NCBI GenBank assembly: GCA_025351035.1
Contig: JANXWT010000352.1
Coordinates: 1-9,127 of the forward strand
Direction of reading: 5' to 3'
DNA: 9,127 bases
DNA from: Opitutia bacterium
Lineage (GTDB): Bacteria > Verrucomicrobiota > Verrucomicrobiia > Opitutales > Opitutaceae
Shown: positions 1 to 7,030 of the stretch, piece by piece
Numbering within the stretch: position 1 is the first letter of the stretch
Layout of the letters: the number at the start of each line of letters is the position of its first letter
The notes under the pieces: model-generated
Told to the model about the DNA's origin: nothing
Databases searched by the model: none
The model's input: only the letters and a program-made list of their open reading frames with translations
Translations under genes and position numbers: made by a program

Positions 1-2
1 AG

Positions 3-1370
3 TTCAACTTCGGCGCACCGTCCTGCGTGCCCGCCACGACGTTTGAGACCGCCGGAGCTGCACTCGATGCGAAAGCCGTGGCGCGTCTCCTCCGCAAAAA
101 AGAAATCCGTTATCTCAGCGAGGTGATGAATTTTCCCGGCGTGCTCGGCCGCGATTCGTCGCTCATGGCGATGATCGCCGCCGCCAAGAAACTCGGCAAG
201 CAGGTCGACGGCCACGCGCCCGGTCTCCGCGGCAAAGACGCCAAGCGCTACGCCACCGCCGGCATCACGACTGACCACGAGTGTTTCACCCTCGCCGAAG
301 CGCGCGACAAACTCGCCGCGCGCATGAAGATTCTCATTCGCGAAGGCTCGGCCGCCCGCAACTTCGCGGCACTCGCTCCGCTGCTGCTGACCGACGCGGC
401 GCGCTGCATGTTCTGCTGCGACGATCTGCACCCCGACTTGCTCATGGTCCGGCATCTCGACGAGCATGTGCGCCGCGCGCTCGCGCTCGGCACCGACCGC
501 TTCGACGTGCTGCGCTGCGCATCCGTTAATCCCGTGCAGCATTACGGTCTCAAGGTTGGTCTACTCCGCGTCGGCGATCCTGCGGACTTCATCGTCGTCG
601 ACGGATGGAAAAATTTCCGCGTGCAACGCACTTATCTCGACGGCGTGCTCGTCGCGGCGAACGGTCGCAGCCGCCTGCCGCGCCAGCCCTCGCGCACGCC
701 AAACCAATTTCGCGCCCGGCCGCGCCGTGCCGAAGATTTTTCAGTAAAGGTAGGGCGAACCGTTCCGGTGAGCCGTCGGCTCGGCAGGCACGCCTCGCCC
801 CACCACCTCAACCTCATCGAGGCCCTCAACGGCCAACTCATCACGCGGCATCTGCGCGCAGCGCCGAAAATTGTCCGCGGCTGCGTCGTCGCCGATCCGA
901 AACGCGACATCCTGAAGATCGCCGTCATCAGTCGCTACACGCCCAAGGCACCGGTCGCCGTCGGTTTCATTCGCGGCTTCGGTCTGCGCGCGGGCGCGCT
1001 CGCTTCCACGGTCGCGCACGATTCGCACAACATTGTCGCGGTGGGCGTCGATGACGTTTCCCTTTCGGCCGCTGTGAATCTCGTCATCAAACATCGCGGC
1101 GGCATCAGCGTCGTCGGCCGCGGGAAGCGCGGCGTGTTGCCGTTGCCCATCGCGGGTCTGATGTCCGACGCCGACGGCCGCGTCGTCGCGCGCCGCTACA
1201 CCGCGCTCGACGCAAGAGCGAAGCAGCTCGGCTCGCGGCTCGACGCACCGTTCATGACGCTCTCGTTCATGGCGCTGCTCGTGATTCCCGATTTGAAACT
1301 CAGCGACCGCGGCCTGTTCTCGGCGACGAAGTGGGGTTTCGTGCCGGCAATTACCGATCCGAGAATGTAG
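3..1370 (+). CDS. ade: Adenine deaminase, 3' part (5' end outside window)
   Basis: Adenine deaminase of the amidohydrolase superfamily hydrolyses adenine to hypoxanthine and ammonia in the cytoplasm, the entry step for adenine into purine breakdown. The frame is open to the left edge, and the first residues (FNFGAPSCVPAT) already match the family interior, so the N-terminal part with the HxH metal motif lies outside; the GTG at 27 is not a real start. Visible family marks, numbered from nt 3: LSEVMNFPGV (Glu about 40), DGHAPGL (His about 71), TDHE (His about 92), IREGS, and DDLHPDL (Asp about 140). Next comes an ADFIVVD segment and a C-terminal domain ending in the typical DAPFMTLSFMALLVIPDLKLSDRGLF block, split here for length as DAPFMTLSFMAL and LKLSDRGLF. 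Odd points: residues about 249-267 are encoded by a palindromic repeat (749-804), and the TAG stop is part of another repeat. Convergent with the permease gene. Family call is secure; activity of this repeat-bearing allele is unproven. Confidence 0.9.
   Translation, partial: FNFGAPSCVPATTFETAGAALDAKAVARLLRKKEIRYLSEVMNFPGVLGRDSSLMAMIAAAKKLGKQVDGHAPGLRGKDAKRYATAGITTDHECFTLAEARDKLAARMKILIREGSAARNFAALAPLLLTDAARCMFCCDDLHPDLLMVRHLDEHVRRALALGTDRFDVLRCASVNPVQHYGLKVGLLRVGDPADFIVVDGWKNFRVQRTYLDGVLVAANGRSRLPRQPSRTPNQFRARPRRAEDFSVKVGRTVPVSRRLGRHASPHHLNLIEALNGQLITRHLRAAPKIVRGCVVADPKRDILKIAVISRYTPKAPVAVGFIRGFGLRAGALASTVAHDSHNIVAVGVDDVSLSAAVNLVIKHRGGISVVGRGKRGVLPLPIAGLMSDADGRVVARRYTALDARAKQLGSRLDAPFMTLSFMALLVIPDLKLSDRGLFSATKWGFVPAITDPRM
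749..804. repeat. GTAGGG-type palindromic element inside ade
   Basis: A 56-nt imperfect hairpin. The left arm begins GGTAGGGCGAACCGT and the right arm ends CGCCTCGCCCCACC. The reverse complement of the right side matches the left at most positions, and the centre GAGCCG-T-CGGCTC is a perfect 6-bp stem. It lies within the ade reading frame with no stop and sits between the DF(S)V segment and the NLIEALNGQLITR block. Those two blocks are normally close in adenine deaminases. Its ends resemble the intergenic elements at 1367 and 3994 and the one inside allC, so I read it as a member of the same repeat class. It could instead be an unusual native linker. Confidence 0.65.
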
Positions 1371-1465
1371 GGCCGGCGCGTCTGGCGCTTGTGGGCCAGC
1401 GACCTTGGTCGCGCTGCGGGAAGAGGCGCGAGCAAGCTCGCTGACCCACGGTGCGGCGGCCCTAC
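1367..1465. repeat. GTAGGG-type palindromic element between ade and the permease gene
   Basis: The outer arms are GTAGGGCCG (1367-1375) and CGGCCCTAC (1457-1465), a perfect 9-bp inverted repeat. Inside are nested arms GTGGGCCAGCGA and TCGCTGACCCAC with one mismatch, plus small hairpins GCGACC-TT-GGTCGC and GCGAGC-AA-GCTCGC. Together they would fold as a branched structure. The TAG at 1368-1370 is the ade stop codon. The element fills most of the 118-bp gap between two convergent genes and could act as a bidirectional transcription end, but there is no U-tract, so I do not call it a terminator. Confidence 0.8.
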
Positions 1466-1488
1466 AGCGGAACCTCGCTCCACCACTC

Positions 1489-3897
1489 TTAGTCGACCGC
1501 GAGCGCTTTGACGGGGTCCATCTTCGAGGCGCGGCGCGCCGGGATAAAAAGGGCGAGGGTCGCGGCCAACGCGACGACGGCGGCGCCGATGAGGAGCGGT
1601 GGAGCGGTCAGACCTTCCATGCCGTAGACGAGACCTTTGAGCACTTTCGCGAGGGCGAAGGTGCCGCCGAGTCCGAGGAGCAGGCCGAACGCGACCCAGC
1701 TCAGGCCTTGGCCGAAGACGAGACGGAGTATGTCGCCGCCGATGGCGCCGAGCGCGAGGCGCACGCCGATTTCGCGCGTGCGCTGCACGATGTGGTAGCT
1801 GAGCGTGCCGTAGAGGCCGACGGCGACGAGGCCGAGCGCGGCGGCCATGAAGAAATTCACGAGCCCGGCGACGGCGCGCTCGCTGGCGGTGGCGTCGCGC
1901 ACGACTTGGTTGAGCGTGCGGATGTTTTCGAGCGCGAGTTCGCGGTCAAGTCCGGCGACGGTCTGGCGGAGCAGCGGCGCGAGAAACGCGGCCGGGCGCG
2001 ACGAGCGCACGTTGATGTGGACGCTGTCACCCCAGTGGCCTGGCGGTGTCGTATACATCTCGGGCCTGAACTTGGCGGTGGCGCTCGACTGGCGGACATC
2101 TTCCACGACCCCGACCACCGTCGCGGTATACCACGGGTCCTTCGCCTGGTTGGCGCGGAAGATCTGGCCGATGGGATCTTTGTTCGGCCAGGCTTTGTCG
2201 ACGAAGGCGCGGTTGACCACGACACCGAGGTGCCCGTCTTTGCCCATGTCGTCGGCGGCGGTGAGATTGCGGCCGCGCACGAGCGCGATGCCCATCGTCT
2301 CGAAGTAACCCGGCGTGATGGAAGAGCGTTCGACGCTGGTGCGGCGTTGCGCGGGATCGTAGACCTCGTCGTTGACGAGCGCGCTGGTGTTGCTGCCGCC
2401 TTCGAGCGGGAGCTTGGATGTGAGACCGACGGCGGTGACGTCCGGCAACGCCGCGAGCTTCTCGCTCAACGCCTGCCAGAAACGCACGCGCGCCTCGTTC
2501 TCCTTGTAGGCGGCGCCGCGGAGATTCACCTGGGCGGAGAGAACGTATTCGGTGTCGAGGAGGCGGTTTTGCTTGATGATCTTGAAATAGCTGGCGGAGA
2601 AAAGTGCGGCGCAGTTGGCGAGCACGAAGGCCACCGCGATCTGCGCGACGATGAGGCTGCGCAGCATGACGTGGCGCGAGCGCGAACCGACGGAACCGCG
2701 CGCGTCGCCGCGGATGATGCCGGCGAGGGAAGTGCGCGCGGCGGCGAACGCCGGCGGGATGCCCGCGAGCAGCGCCGTGAGGACGCTCGCGCCCAGCGCG
2801 AAGAGCAGCGCGAGGCTGTCGAGCGCGATGGCGGCTTTGCGCGCCGCGCTCGCGGGCGCGATGACCTTGAGCACCGCGATGCCGCCGAAGGCGAGGAACA
2901 GCCCGAGCGCCGTGCCGAGCAAGGCGAGGACGAGGCTCTCGGTGAGCGCGAGCCGGATGAGGTCGGCGCGCGTGGCGCCGAGCACGACCCGCACGGCGAA
3001 CTCGCCTTGCCGCCGGGCGCTGCGGGCGAGGAGCATCGACGCGACGTTGGCGCAGGCGACGAGCAGCACGAGCGCGACGGCGCCGAAGAGCAGCCAGACC
3101 TTGTCGCCGATGTCGCGCGTCATCTCGTAATGGAGCGAGCGCGCGAGGAATTGCTTGTGCGTGTTCGAGTCGGGGTAGAGCGCGGTGAGTTTCTTGCCGA
3201 TGGATTTGAGTTCGGCGTCGGCCATGCCGAGCGTGACGCCCGCCTTCAGGCGCGCGATGCCGCAGAGGTAATGGCTGTCGCGCTGCTTGCGTTCCTTCTC
3301 GGAGAAACTGAACGGCGTCCAGACTTGGCAGTCCTCGGTGCGCATCCACGGCGCCGCGAATTCAAAGCCGGCCGGCATGATGCCGATCACGGTGACATCG
3401 CTGCCGTTGAGGCGGATCGTGCGGCCGACGAGATTGGAGTCGGAGGCGAAAGTCTGTTGCCAGAGGCGGTGGCCGATGATCGCGACCGGCGCGGCGCCTT
3501 CGGCGCAATCCTCGGGCGTGAGCAGACGCCCGCGCATCGGCGCGACGCCGAACGCGGGGAGCACGCCCGCCGTCGCGCGCACGCCGGCGACCGCTTGGGC
3601 GTTGTCGAGGCCGACGTTGACCGTGCCGGGACTGTAGACGCCGAAGTGCTCGAAGGCCATGCTCTGCTCGTGGAGATCGAGGAAGTCGGCCGGCGAGAGC
3701 GGCCAACCGTCGCCCGACCAGACTTGGGTGATGGCCTCGGCCTGCGGATAATCGAAGGGGTGGACGACGAGCGCGCGCAGCGTGCTGAACATCGCCGTCG
3801 AGGCGCCGATGCCGACGGCGAGCGTGAAAGTGGCGATGACGGCGAAACCGCGGGCTTTCGCGAGTTGGCGGAAGGCGAGTCGTAGATCGGTGAGCAT
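1489..3897 (-). CDS. ADOP-family (FtsX/MacB-like) ABC transporter permease
   Basis: An 802-residue inner-membrane permease with the duplicated layout of the ADOP class (acidobacterial duplicated orphan permease). It opens with the characteristic MLTDLRLAFRQLAKARGF, then a membrane segment at about 18-40 and a MacB periplasmic-core-like domain (about 45-245). An FtsX block follows with membrane segments near 266-290, 320-346 and 360-386. A second half repeats this: membrane segment about 412-435, periplasmic domain about 440-660, FtsX block about 679-790. It ends in the typical IPARRASKMDPVKALAVD. The ATG at 3897 is chosen because it gives the canonical N-terminus, although no Shine-Dalgarno is visible. 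No ATPase gene is adjacent, as expected for 'orphan' permeases. These proteins probably couple to an ATPase elsewhere for export or mechanotransmission, and the substrate is unknown. It lies between ade and guaD with no obvious tie to purine catabolism. Confidence 0.92.
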   Translation of the reverse strand: MLTDLRLAFRQLAKARGFAVIATFTLAVGIGASTAMFSTLRALVVHPFDYPQAEAITQVWSGDGWPLSPADFLDLHEQSMAFEHFGVYSPGTVNVGLDNAQAVAGVRATAGVLPAFGVAPMRGRLLTPEDCAEGAAPVAIIGHRLWQQTFASDSNLVGRTIRLNGSDVTVIGIMPAGFEFAAPWMRTEDCQVWTPFSFSEKERKQRDSHYLCGIARLKAGVTLGMADAELKSIGKKLTALYPDSNTHKQFLARSLHYEMTRDIGDKVWLLFGAVALVLLVACANVASMLLARSARRQGEFAVRVVLGATRADLIRLALTESLVLALLGTALGLFLAFGGIAVLKVIAPASAARKAAIALDSLALLFALGASVLTALLAGIPPAFAAARTSLAGIIRGDARGSVGSRSRHVMLRSLIVAQIAVAFVLANCAALFSASYFKIIKQNRLLDTEYVLSAQVNLRGAAYKENEARVRFWQALSEKLAALPDVTAVGLTSKLPLEGGSNTSALVNDEVYDPAQRRTSVERSSITPGYFETMGIALVRGRNLTAADDMGKDGHLGVVVNRAFVDKAWPNKDPIGQIFRANQAKDPWYTATVVGVVEDVRQSSATAKFRPEMYTTPPGHWGDSVHINVRSSRPAAFLAPLLRQTVAGLDRELALENIRTLNQVVRDATASERAVAGLVNFFMAAALGLVAVGLYGTLSYHIVQRTREIGVRLALGAIGGDILRLVFGQGLSWVAFGLLLGLGGTFALAKVLKGLVYGMEGLTAPPLLIGAAVVALAATLALFIPARRASKMDPVKALAVD

Positions 3898-3993
3898 CAG
3901 GGGAGGGAACAGTTGTGTGCTCAGTAGAACTGCGGTCCGCGGCTGTGGTTACCGGAAAAATCTCCGCATGGGAAAAACCATCATCCCAAAAAT

Positions 3994-4103
3994 GCAGGGC
4001 CGGCCCTCGTGGCCGCGTCGTCCGAAAACCGCGGCATGGCGCCGGCTCGTGGCCGCGCCGGTTTCGGCTTGCTGCACGGCGCGCCGGCAAGCGGCGGCCC
4101 TAC
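3994..4103. repeat. GTAGGG-type palindromic element between guaD and the permease gene
   Basis: The outer arms GCAGGGCCG (3994-4002) and CGGCCCTAC (4095-4103) pair with one G-T type mismatch and match the ends of the element at 1367-1465. The interior holds a perfect 12-bp direct repeat CTCGTGGCCGCG at 4006-4017 and 4046-4057, and AACCG/CGGTT arms that could form an inner stem. It occupies half of the 227-bp gap downstream of guaD and upstream of the permease start. The rest of that gap (3898-3993) shows no gene and no clear promoter. Confidence 0.75.
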
Positions 4104-4124
4104 AGTCGTGCGGCTGGGCTCGTC

Positions 4125-4595
4125 TCAGTATCGGACTTTGTCCGACTTCGCCGCCCAAGCCTTGAACGTGGCAATAGCTTCGCTGGGCAGCAGCGGCTGC
4201 ATCTTGAGGGCGCGCTGCTCGGGGGCGAGCGCCACCTGCTGGTAGATGAAGTCATCATCGAAGCCGATCGCCGCGGCGTCGGTGCGCGTGTTGCCGTAAA
4301 ACACCGTCGGGATGCGTGCCCAGTAGATCGCCGAGAGGCACATCGGGCACGGCTCGCAACTCGTGTAGAGTTCGCAGTCGGTGAGCTGGAAAGTTTTCAG
4401 CTGCGCGCAGGCCGCGCGGATCGCCGTCACCTCGGCGTGAGCCGTCGGGTCGTTGGCGGAGGTGACGCGGTTGTTGCCACGGCCGACAATCTCGCCGCGC
4501 CGCACGACGACGCAGCCGAACGGTCCGCCATGGCCGTCGCGCATACCCTCGTCGGCGAGCTTGATCGCTTCGCGCATGAAATTTTCCTGACGCAT
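4125..4595 (-). CDS. guaD: Guanine deaminase (cytidine-deaminase-like fold)
   Basis: Guanine deaminase converts guanine to xanthine and ammonia with a zinc-activated water in the cytoplasm, feeding guanine into the urate route. The predicted 156-residue protein closely follows the small GuaD of Bacillus subtilis as I remember it, including the same length. It shows GGPFGCVVV near 23-31, the zinc/proton-shuttle motif DPTAHAEVTAIR, and the zinc cysteines in TSCEPCPMC followed by LSAIYWAR. The C-terminal FDDDFIY block and final KVRY also fit. The ATG at 4595 is chosen because the protein then begins MRQENFMREAIKLA like the family. An in-frame ATG at 4658 would add 21 unconserved residues. No Shine-Dalgarno is seen before either. 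It is divergent from aceB and shares a 107-bp upstream region with it. Confidence 0.93.
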   Translation of the reverse strand: MRQENFMREAIKLADEGMRDGHGGPFGCVVVRRGEIVGRGNNRVTSANDPTAHAEVTAIRAACAQLKTFQLTDCELYTSCEPCPMCLSAIYWARIPTVFYGNTRTDAAAIGFDDDFIYQQVALAPEQRALKMQPLLPSEAIATFKAWAAKSDKVRY

Positions 4596-4702
4596 TGCCG
4601 GATTTGTGGCGCACCTGCGCTCACGCGGCGAGCCCCTATTTGCCACCGTGAATATCATGCTGACACCCGACAGTGCGGCACCTTTACTCCGCCCTCACCA
4701 CG
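4596..4702. promoter_or_regulatory. Divergent guaD-aceB intergenic region, probable control region
   Basis: These 107 bp separate the start codons of two genes transcribed away from each other, so promoters for both must lie here or overlap the coding ends. It is the only intergenic stretch of the + strand operon that is not filled by a palindromic repeat. It includes a locally AT-richer patch (about 4636-4660). No recognised operator for an AllR, PucR or similar regulator is identifiable by eye. Confidence 0.5.
4660..4688 (+). promoter_or_regulatory. Candidate sigma-70 type promoter for aceB
   Basis: CTGACA at 4660-4665 is one change from the TTGACA consensus. A 17-nt spacer leads to TTTACT at 4683-4688, which matches the TATAAT consensus at four of six positions. 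Transcription would begin near 4695, leaving a leader of only about 8 nt before the aceB ATG at 4703, which fits the lack of a Shine-Dalgarno there. Such matches occur by chance, so this is weak. Confidence 0.25.
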
Positions 4703-6295
4703 ATGAGTAACTACCCAGTGATTGAGGGCCTGGAGATCCGCGGCCCGTTGAACCCCGGCTACGCCGACATCCTCACACCCGAAGCCTGCCGTTTCCTCGC
4801 CAGTCTGTTTGATAAATTCGAAGCGCGCCGCCAGCAACTGCTCGCGCGACGCGTCGAGCGCCAGCGCGAGATCGACGCCGGCCTGATGCCCGACTTTCTC
4901 CCCGAGACGGCGCACATCCGTGGCGGCGACTGGATAGTCGCACCCATCCCGCCCGACCTGCTCGACCGGCGGACGGAGATCACCGGCCCCGTCGACCGCA
5001 AGATGGCGATCAACGCCCTCAACTCCGGCGCGCAATGCTGGATGGCCGACTTCGAGGACGCCAACTCGCCGACGTGGGACAACGTCATGGACGGCCAGAT
5101 CAACATGCGCGACGCTGCCCGCCGCACCATCGCCTATGTTTCACCCGAGGGGAAAAAATACGCGCTGAAGGACAAGATCGCCGTCATCGTTGCCCGGCCG
5201 CGCGGCTGGCATATGGACGAGAAGCACATTCACTTTCGCGGCGCGCGCGTCTCGGCCTCGCTCTTCGACTGGGGGCTCTATTTTTTCCACAACGCCAAAG
5301 AACTTCTCGCGCGAGGCAGCGGCCCGTATTTCTACCTGCCGAAGATGGAGAGCCACCTCGAGGCGCGGCTGTGGAACGACGTCTTCGTGCATGCGCAGGT
5401 CGCGCTCGGCCTCCCGCGCGGCACCGTGCGCGCGACCGTGCTCATCGAGACGATCCTCGCCGCGTTCGAGGCCGAGGAAATTCTCTACGAGCTGCGCGAG
5501 CACGCCTCCGGCCTCAACTGCGGTCGTTGGGACTACATGTTCAGCTTCGTGAAAAAATTCCGGAACCGCCCCGGTTATCTTTTCCCCGACCGCACGCTCA
5601 TCACGATGGAGGTGCCGTTCCTGCGCGCCTACGTCACGCACGTCATCAACGTCTGCCACCGCCACGGCGCCTACGCGATGGGCGGCATGGCCGCGCAGAT
5701 TCCGATCAAGAACGACCCGGCCGCCAACGACGCCGCGCTCGCCAAGGTCCGCGCCGACAAGGAGCGTGAGGCGCGCGCCGGCCACGACGGCACCTGGGTC
5801 GCGCATCCCGGCCTCGTGGCGGCAGCGCTCGATGCGTTCTCGCACCATATGAAGGGACCGAACCAACTCCACGTGCTCCACGACGTGAAGATCACCGCCG
5901 CCGACCTGCTCGCGCCGTTGCACGGTCCGATCACGGAGAAAGGCGTGCGCTGGAACCTGCACGTCGGCGTGCGCTACCTCGAAGCGTGGCTCGGCGGCTC
6001 GGGCGCCGAACCGATCCACAACCTCATGGAGGACCTCGCGACCTCCGAGATTTCCCGCGCGCAGCTCTGGCAGTGGCTGAAGTTCGGCGCGAAACTCGAC
6101 GACGGCCGCGCCGTCTCGGCCGAACTCTACGACCGCCTGCTCGCCGAGGAACTCGCCGCCATCCGCGCCGAATACGGCGCCGAGCGCTACGACTCCGGGC
6201 ATTTCACCGACGCCGTCGCGCTCTTCATGCGCATGTCCAAGAGCGCCGAGTTCGACGAGTTCCTCTCGCTCCCCGCCTACGAGCTGCTGCCGTGA
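4703..6295 (+). CDS. aceB: Malate synthase A
   Basis: Malate synthase condenses glyoxylate with acetyl-CoA and water to malate and CoA. The 530-residue product is full length for the A isoform. Visible marks: the Arg in VARPRGWHMDE (about 165) expected to hold glyoxylate; the metal ligand Glu in VLIETI (about 249); the family signature REHASGLNCGRWDYMF (265-280), which fits the PROSITE malate synthase pattern and includes the second metal ligand Asp (about 277); and MEDLATSEISRAQLWQW, whose Asp (about 444) is the expected catalytic base. The ATG at 4703 gives the normal N-terminus; the GTG at 4673 would add ten unconserved residues. No isocitrate lyase is nearby, while uraD, uraH, allC and allB follow on the same strand. 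I therefore infer that its glyoxylate comes from allantoin breakdown rather than the glyoxylate shunt. It is probably the first gene of the operon. Confidence 0.95.
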   Translation: MSNYPVIEGLEIRGPLNPGYADILTPEACRFLASLFDKFEARRQQLLARRVERQREIDAGLMPDFLPETAHIRGGDWIVAPIPPDLLDRRTEITGPVDRKMAINALNSGAQCWMADFEDANSPTWDNVMDGQINMRDAARRTIAYVSPEGKKYALKDKIAVIVARPRGWHMDEKHIHFRGARVSASLFDWGLYFFHNAKELLARGSGPYFYLPKMESHLEARLWNDVFVHAQVALGLPRGTVRATVLIETILAAFEAEEILYELREHASGLNCGRWDYMFSFVKKFRNRPGYLFPDRTLITMEVPFLRAYVTHVINVCHRHGAYAMGGMAAQIPIKNDPAANDAALAKVRADKEREARAGHDGTWVAHPGLVAAALDAFSHHMKGPNQLHVLHDVKITAADLLAPLHGPITEKGVRWNLHVGVRYLEAWLGGSGAEPIHNLMEDLATSEISRAQLWQWLKFGAKLDDGRAVSAELYDRLLAEELAAIRAEYGAERYDSGHFTDAVALFMRMSKSAEFDEFLSLPAYELLP

Positions 6296-6304
6296 AAAAC
6301 CTCC

Positions 6305-6409
6305 AAGCTCCAACCTCCAAGCACTAGGGAAAGGCCAATGAACAATATCCGTTTCTTCGGTTTTGGATTTGGCGCTTCATTCGAGCTTGGAGCTTGGATG
6401 TTGGAGCTT
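6305..6409. repeat. AAGCTCCAAC-type inverted repeat between aceB and uraD
   Basis: The arms AAGCTCCAACCTCCAAGC (6305-6322) and GCTTGGATGTTGGAGCTT (6392-6409) pair at 17 of 18 positions. Further degenerate CTCCAAGC/GCTTGGAG units lie outside the left arm and inside the right arm, so each arm looks built of short repeated units. The 69-nt centre is AT-richer than the surroundings and holds no gene. The element takes up most of the 126-bp gap and ends 12 nt before the uraD start. Confidence 0.85.
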
Positions 6410-6421
6410 TGACGCCACCCG

Positions 6422-6934
6422 ATGCCGACACTGGATATCATCAATACGTTCAATCGGATGGCGTTTGTCGCCGCGCTCGGCCACTTGTTCGAGCATTCGC
6501 CGTGGGTCGCCGAGGAGACCTGGGCGGAGTGTCCGTTCGCTCGTCCCGAGGAGTTGCATGCCGCGCTTTGCGCGACAATGCGGGTCGCTTCGCAGGAAAA
6601 ACAACTGGCTCTCATCCGTGCGCACCCCGATCTCGCCGGTCGGCTCGCGCAGCAGAAGGAGCTCACCGCCGAGTCGACTCGCGAGCAGGCGAGCGCCGGC
6701 CTCAGTCAGCTGACTGACACCGAACTCGACGAGTTCACGCGGCTCAACGACGTCTATCAGGCGAAGTTCGGTTTCCCGTTCATCATCTGCGCGCGGCTCA
6801 ATGCCAAGGCCGCCATCGTCGCCGCCATGCGCGCCCGCAGCGCCAATTCACACGAAACCGAGTTTGCGACCGCGCTTGGCGAGATCGAGAAAATCGCGTG
6901 GCTCCGGCTGCAGGACAGCATCAAGCCAATCTGA
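6422..6934 (+). CDS. uraD: 2-oxo-4-hydroxy-4-carboxy-5-ureidoimidazoline (OHCU) decarboxylase
   Basis: UraD decarboxylates OHCU to S-allantoin, the last step of the urate-to-allantoin conversion, and acts stereospecifically in the cytoplasm. The 170-residue all-helical protein has the usual length and motifs. RAHPDLAGR carries the catalytic His (about 68), EQASAGL the conserved Glu-Gln (88-89), and FGFPFIICAR (116-125) the substrate-binding stretch. The ATG at 6422 gives a family-like start (INTFNRMAFVAALGHLFEHSPWVA, quoted here only to INTFNRMAFVAALG as the key part). A GGAG at 6403-6406 lies too far upstream, and within the repeat arm, to be a normal ribosome site. It is followed by uraH, which makes its substrate, so the two sequential steps are encoded side by side in reverse order. 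Confidence 0.93.
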   Translation: MPTLDIINTFNRMAFVAALGHLFEHSPWVAEETWAECPFARPEELHAALCATMRVASQEKQLALIRAHPDLAGRLAQQKELTAESTREQASAGLSQLTDTELDEFTRLNDVYQAKFGFPFIICARLNAKAAIVAAMRARSANSHETEFATALGEIEKIAWLRLQDSIKPI

Positions 6935-6936
6935 CC

Positions 6937-7017
6937 AACCACAGATGAGCACACATCGACACAGATATTCCAGAGGGGTGTGCTTCAAATTGTGTTCATT
7001 TGTGCTCATCTGTGGTT
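6937..7017. repeat. AACCAC-type inverted repeat between uraD and uraH
   Basis: AACCACAGATGAGCACA (6937-6953) is perfectly complementary to 7001-7017, a 17-bp arm that continues imperfectly inwards (CGACACA against GAACACA). The centre is about 47 nt. It starts 2 nt after the uraD stop and ends 13 nt before the uraH ATG, so it is nearly the whole 96-bp gap. It shares AACCAC ends and an internal GATGAGCAC with the element at 8663-8754. Confidence 0.9.
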
Positions 7018-7030
7018 AGAAACTATTCCC

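Noticed and set aside
1367..1465. tRNA or other known RNA gene, because of the cloverleaf-like fold
   Set aside because: No T-loop consensus (GGTTCGAATC-like), no CCA/acceptor geometry and related ends elsewhere in the window; a repeat explains it better.
1371..1488. Intrinsic terminator between the convergent genes
   Set aside because: Strong stems are present but no T-tract follows on either strand, so only a structural repeat is claimed.
1405..3885. Very long + strand open frame of 826 residues opposite the permease gene
   Set aside because: Its translation is charged, low-complexity Arg/Glu/Ala/Asp-rich sequence typical of the antisense of a GC-rich gene, while the - strand gives a full-length canonical ADOP permease.
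4596..4658. N-terminal extension of guaD from the ATG at 4658
   Set aside because: The extra 21 residues are unconserved and would use up most of the divergent control region; the shorter form matches the family length and start.
5141..6313. 390-residue - strand open frame opposite aceB
   Set aside because: An antisense shadow: no family features, and the + strand carries an intact malate synthase with all catalytic motifs.
6301..6409. CRISPR-like array from repeated CTCCAAGC units
   Set aside because: The units are short, degenerate and arranged as two inverted arms, with no regular spacers.
6980..7030. Upstream start for uraH
   Set aside because: The additional residues are encoded by the right arm of the palindromic repeat, and the family N-terminus begins at the 7031 ATG.
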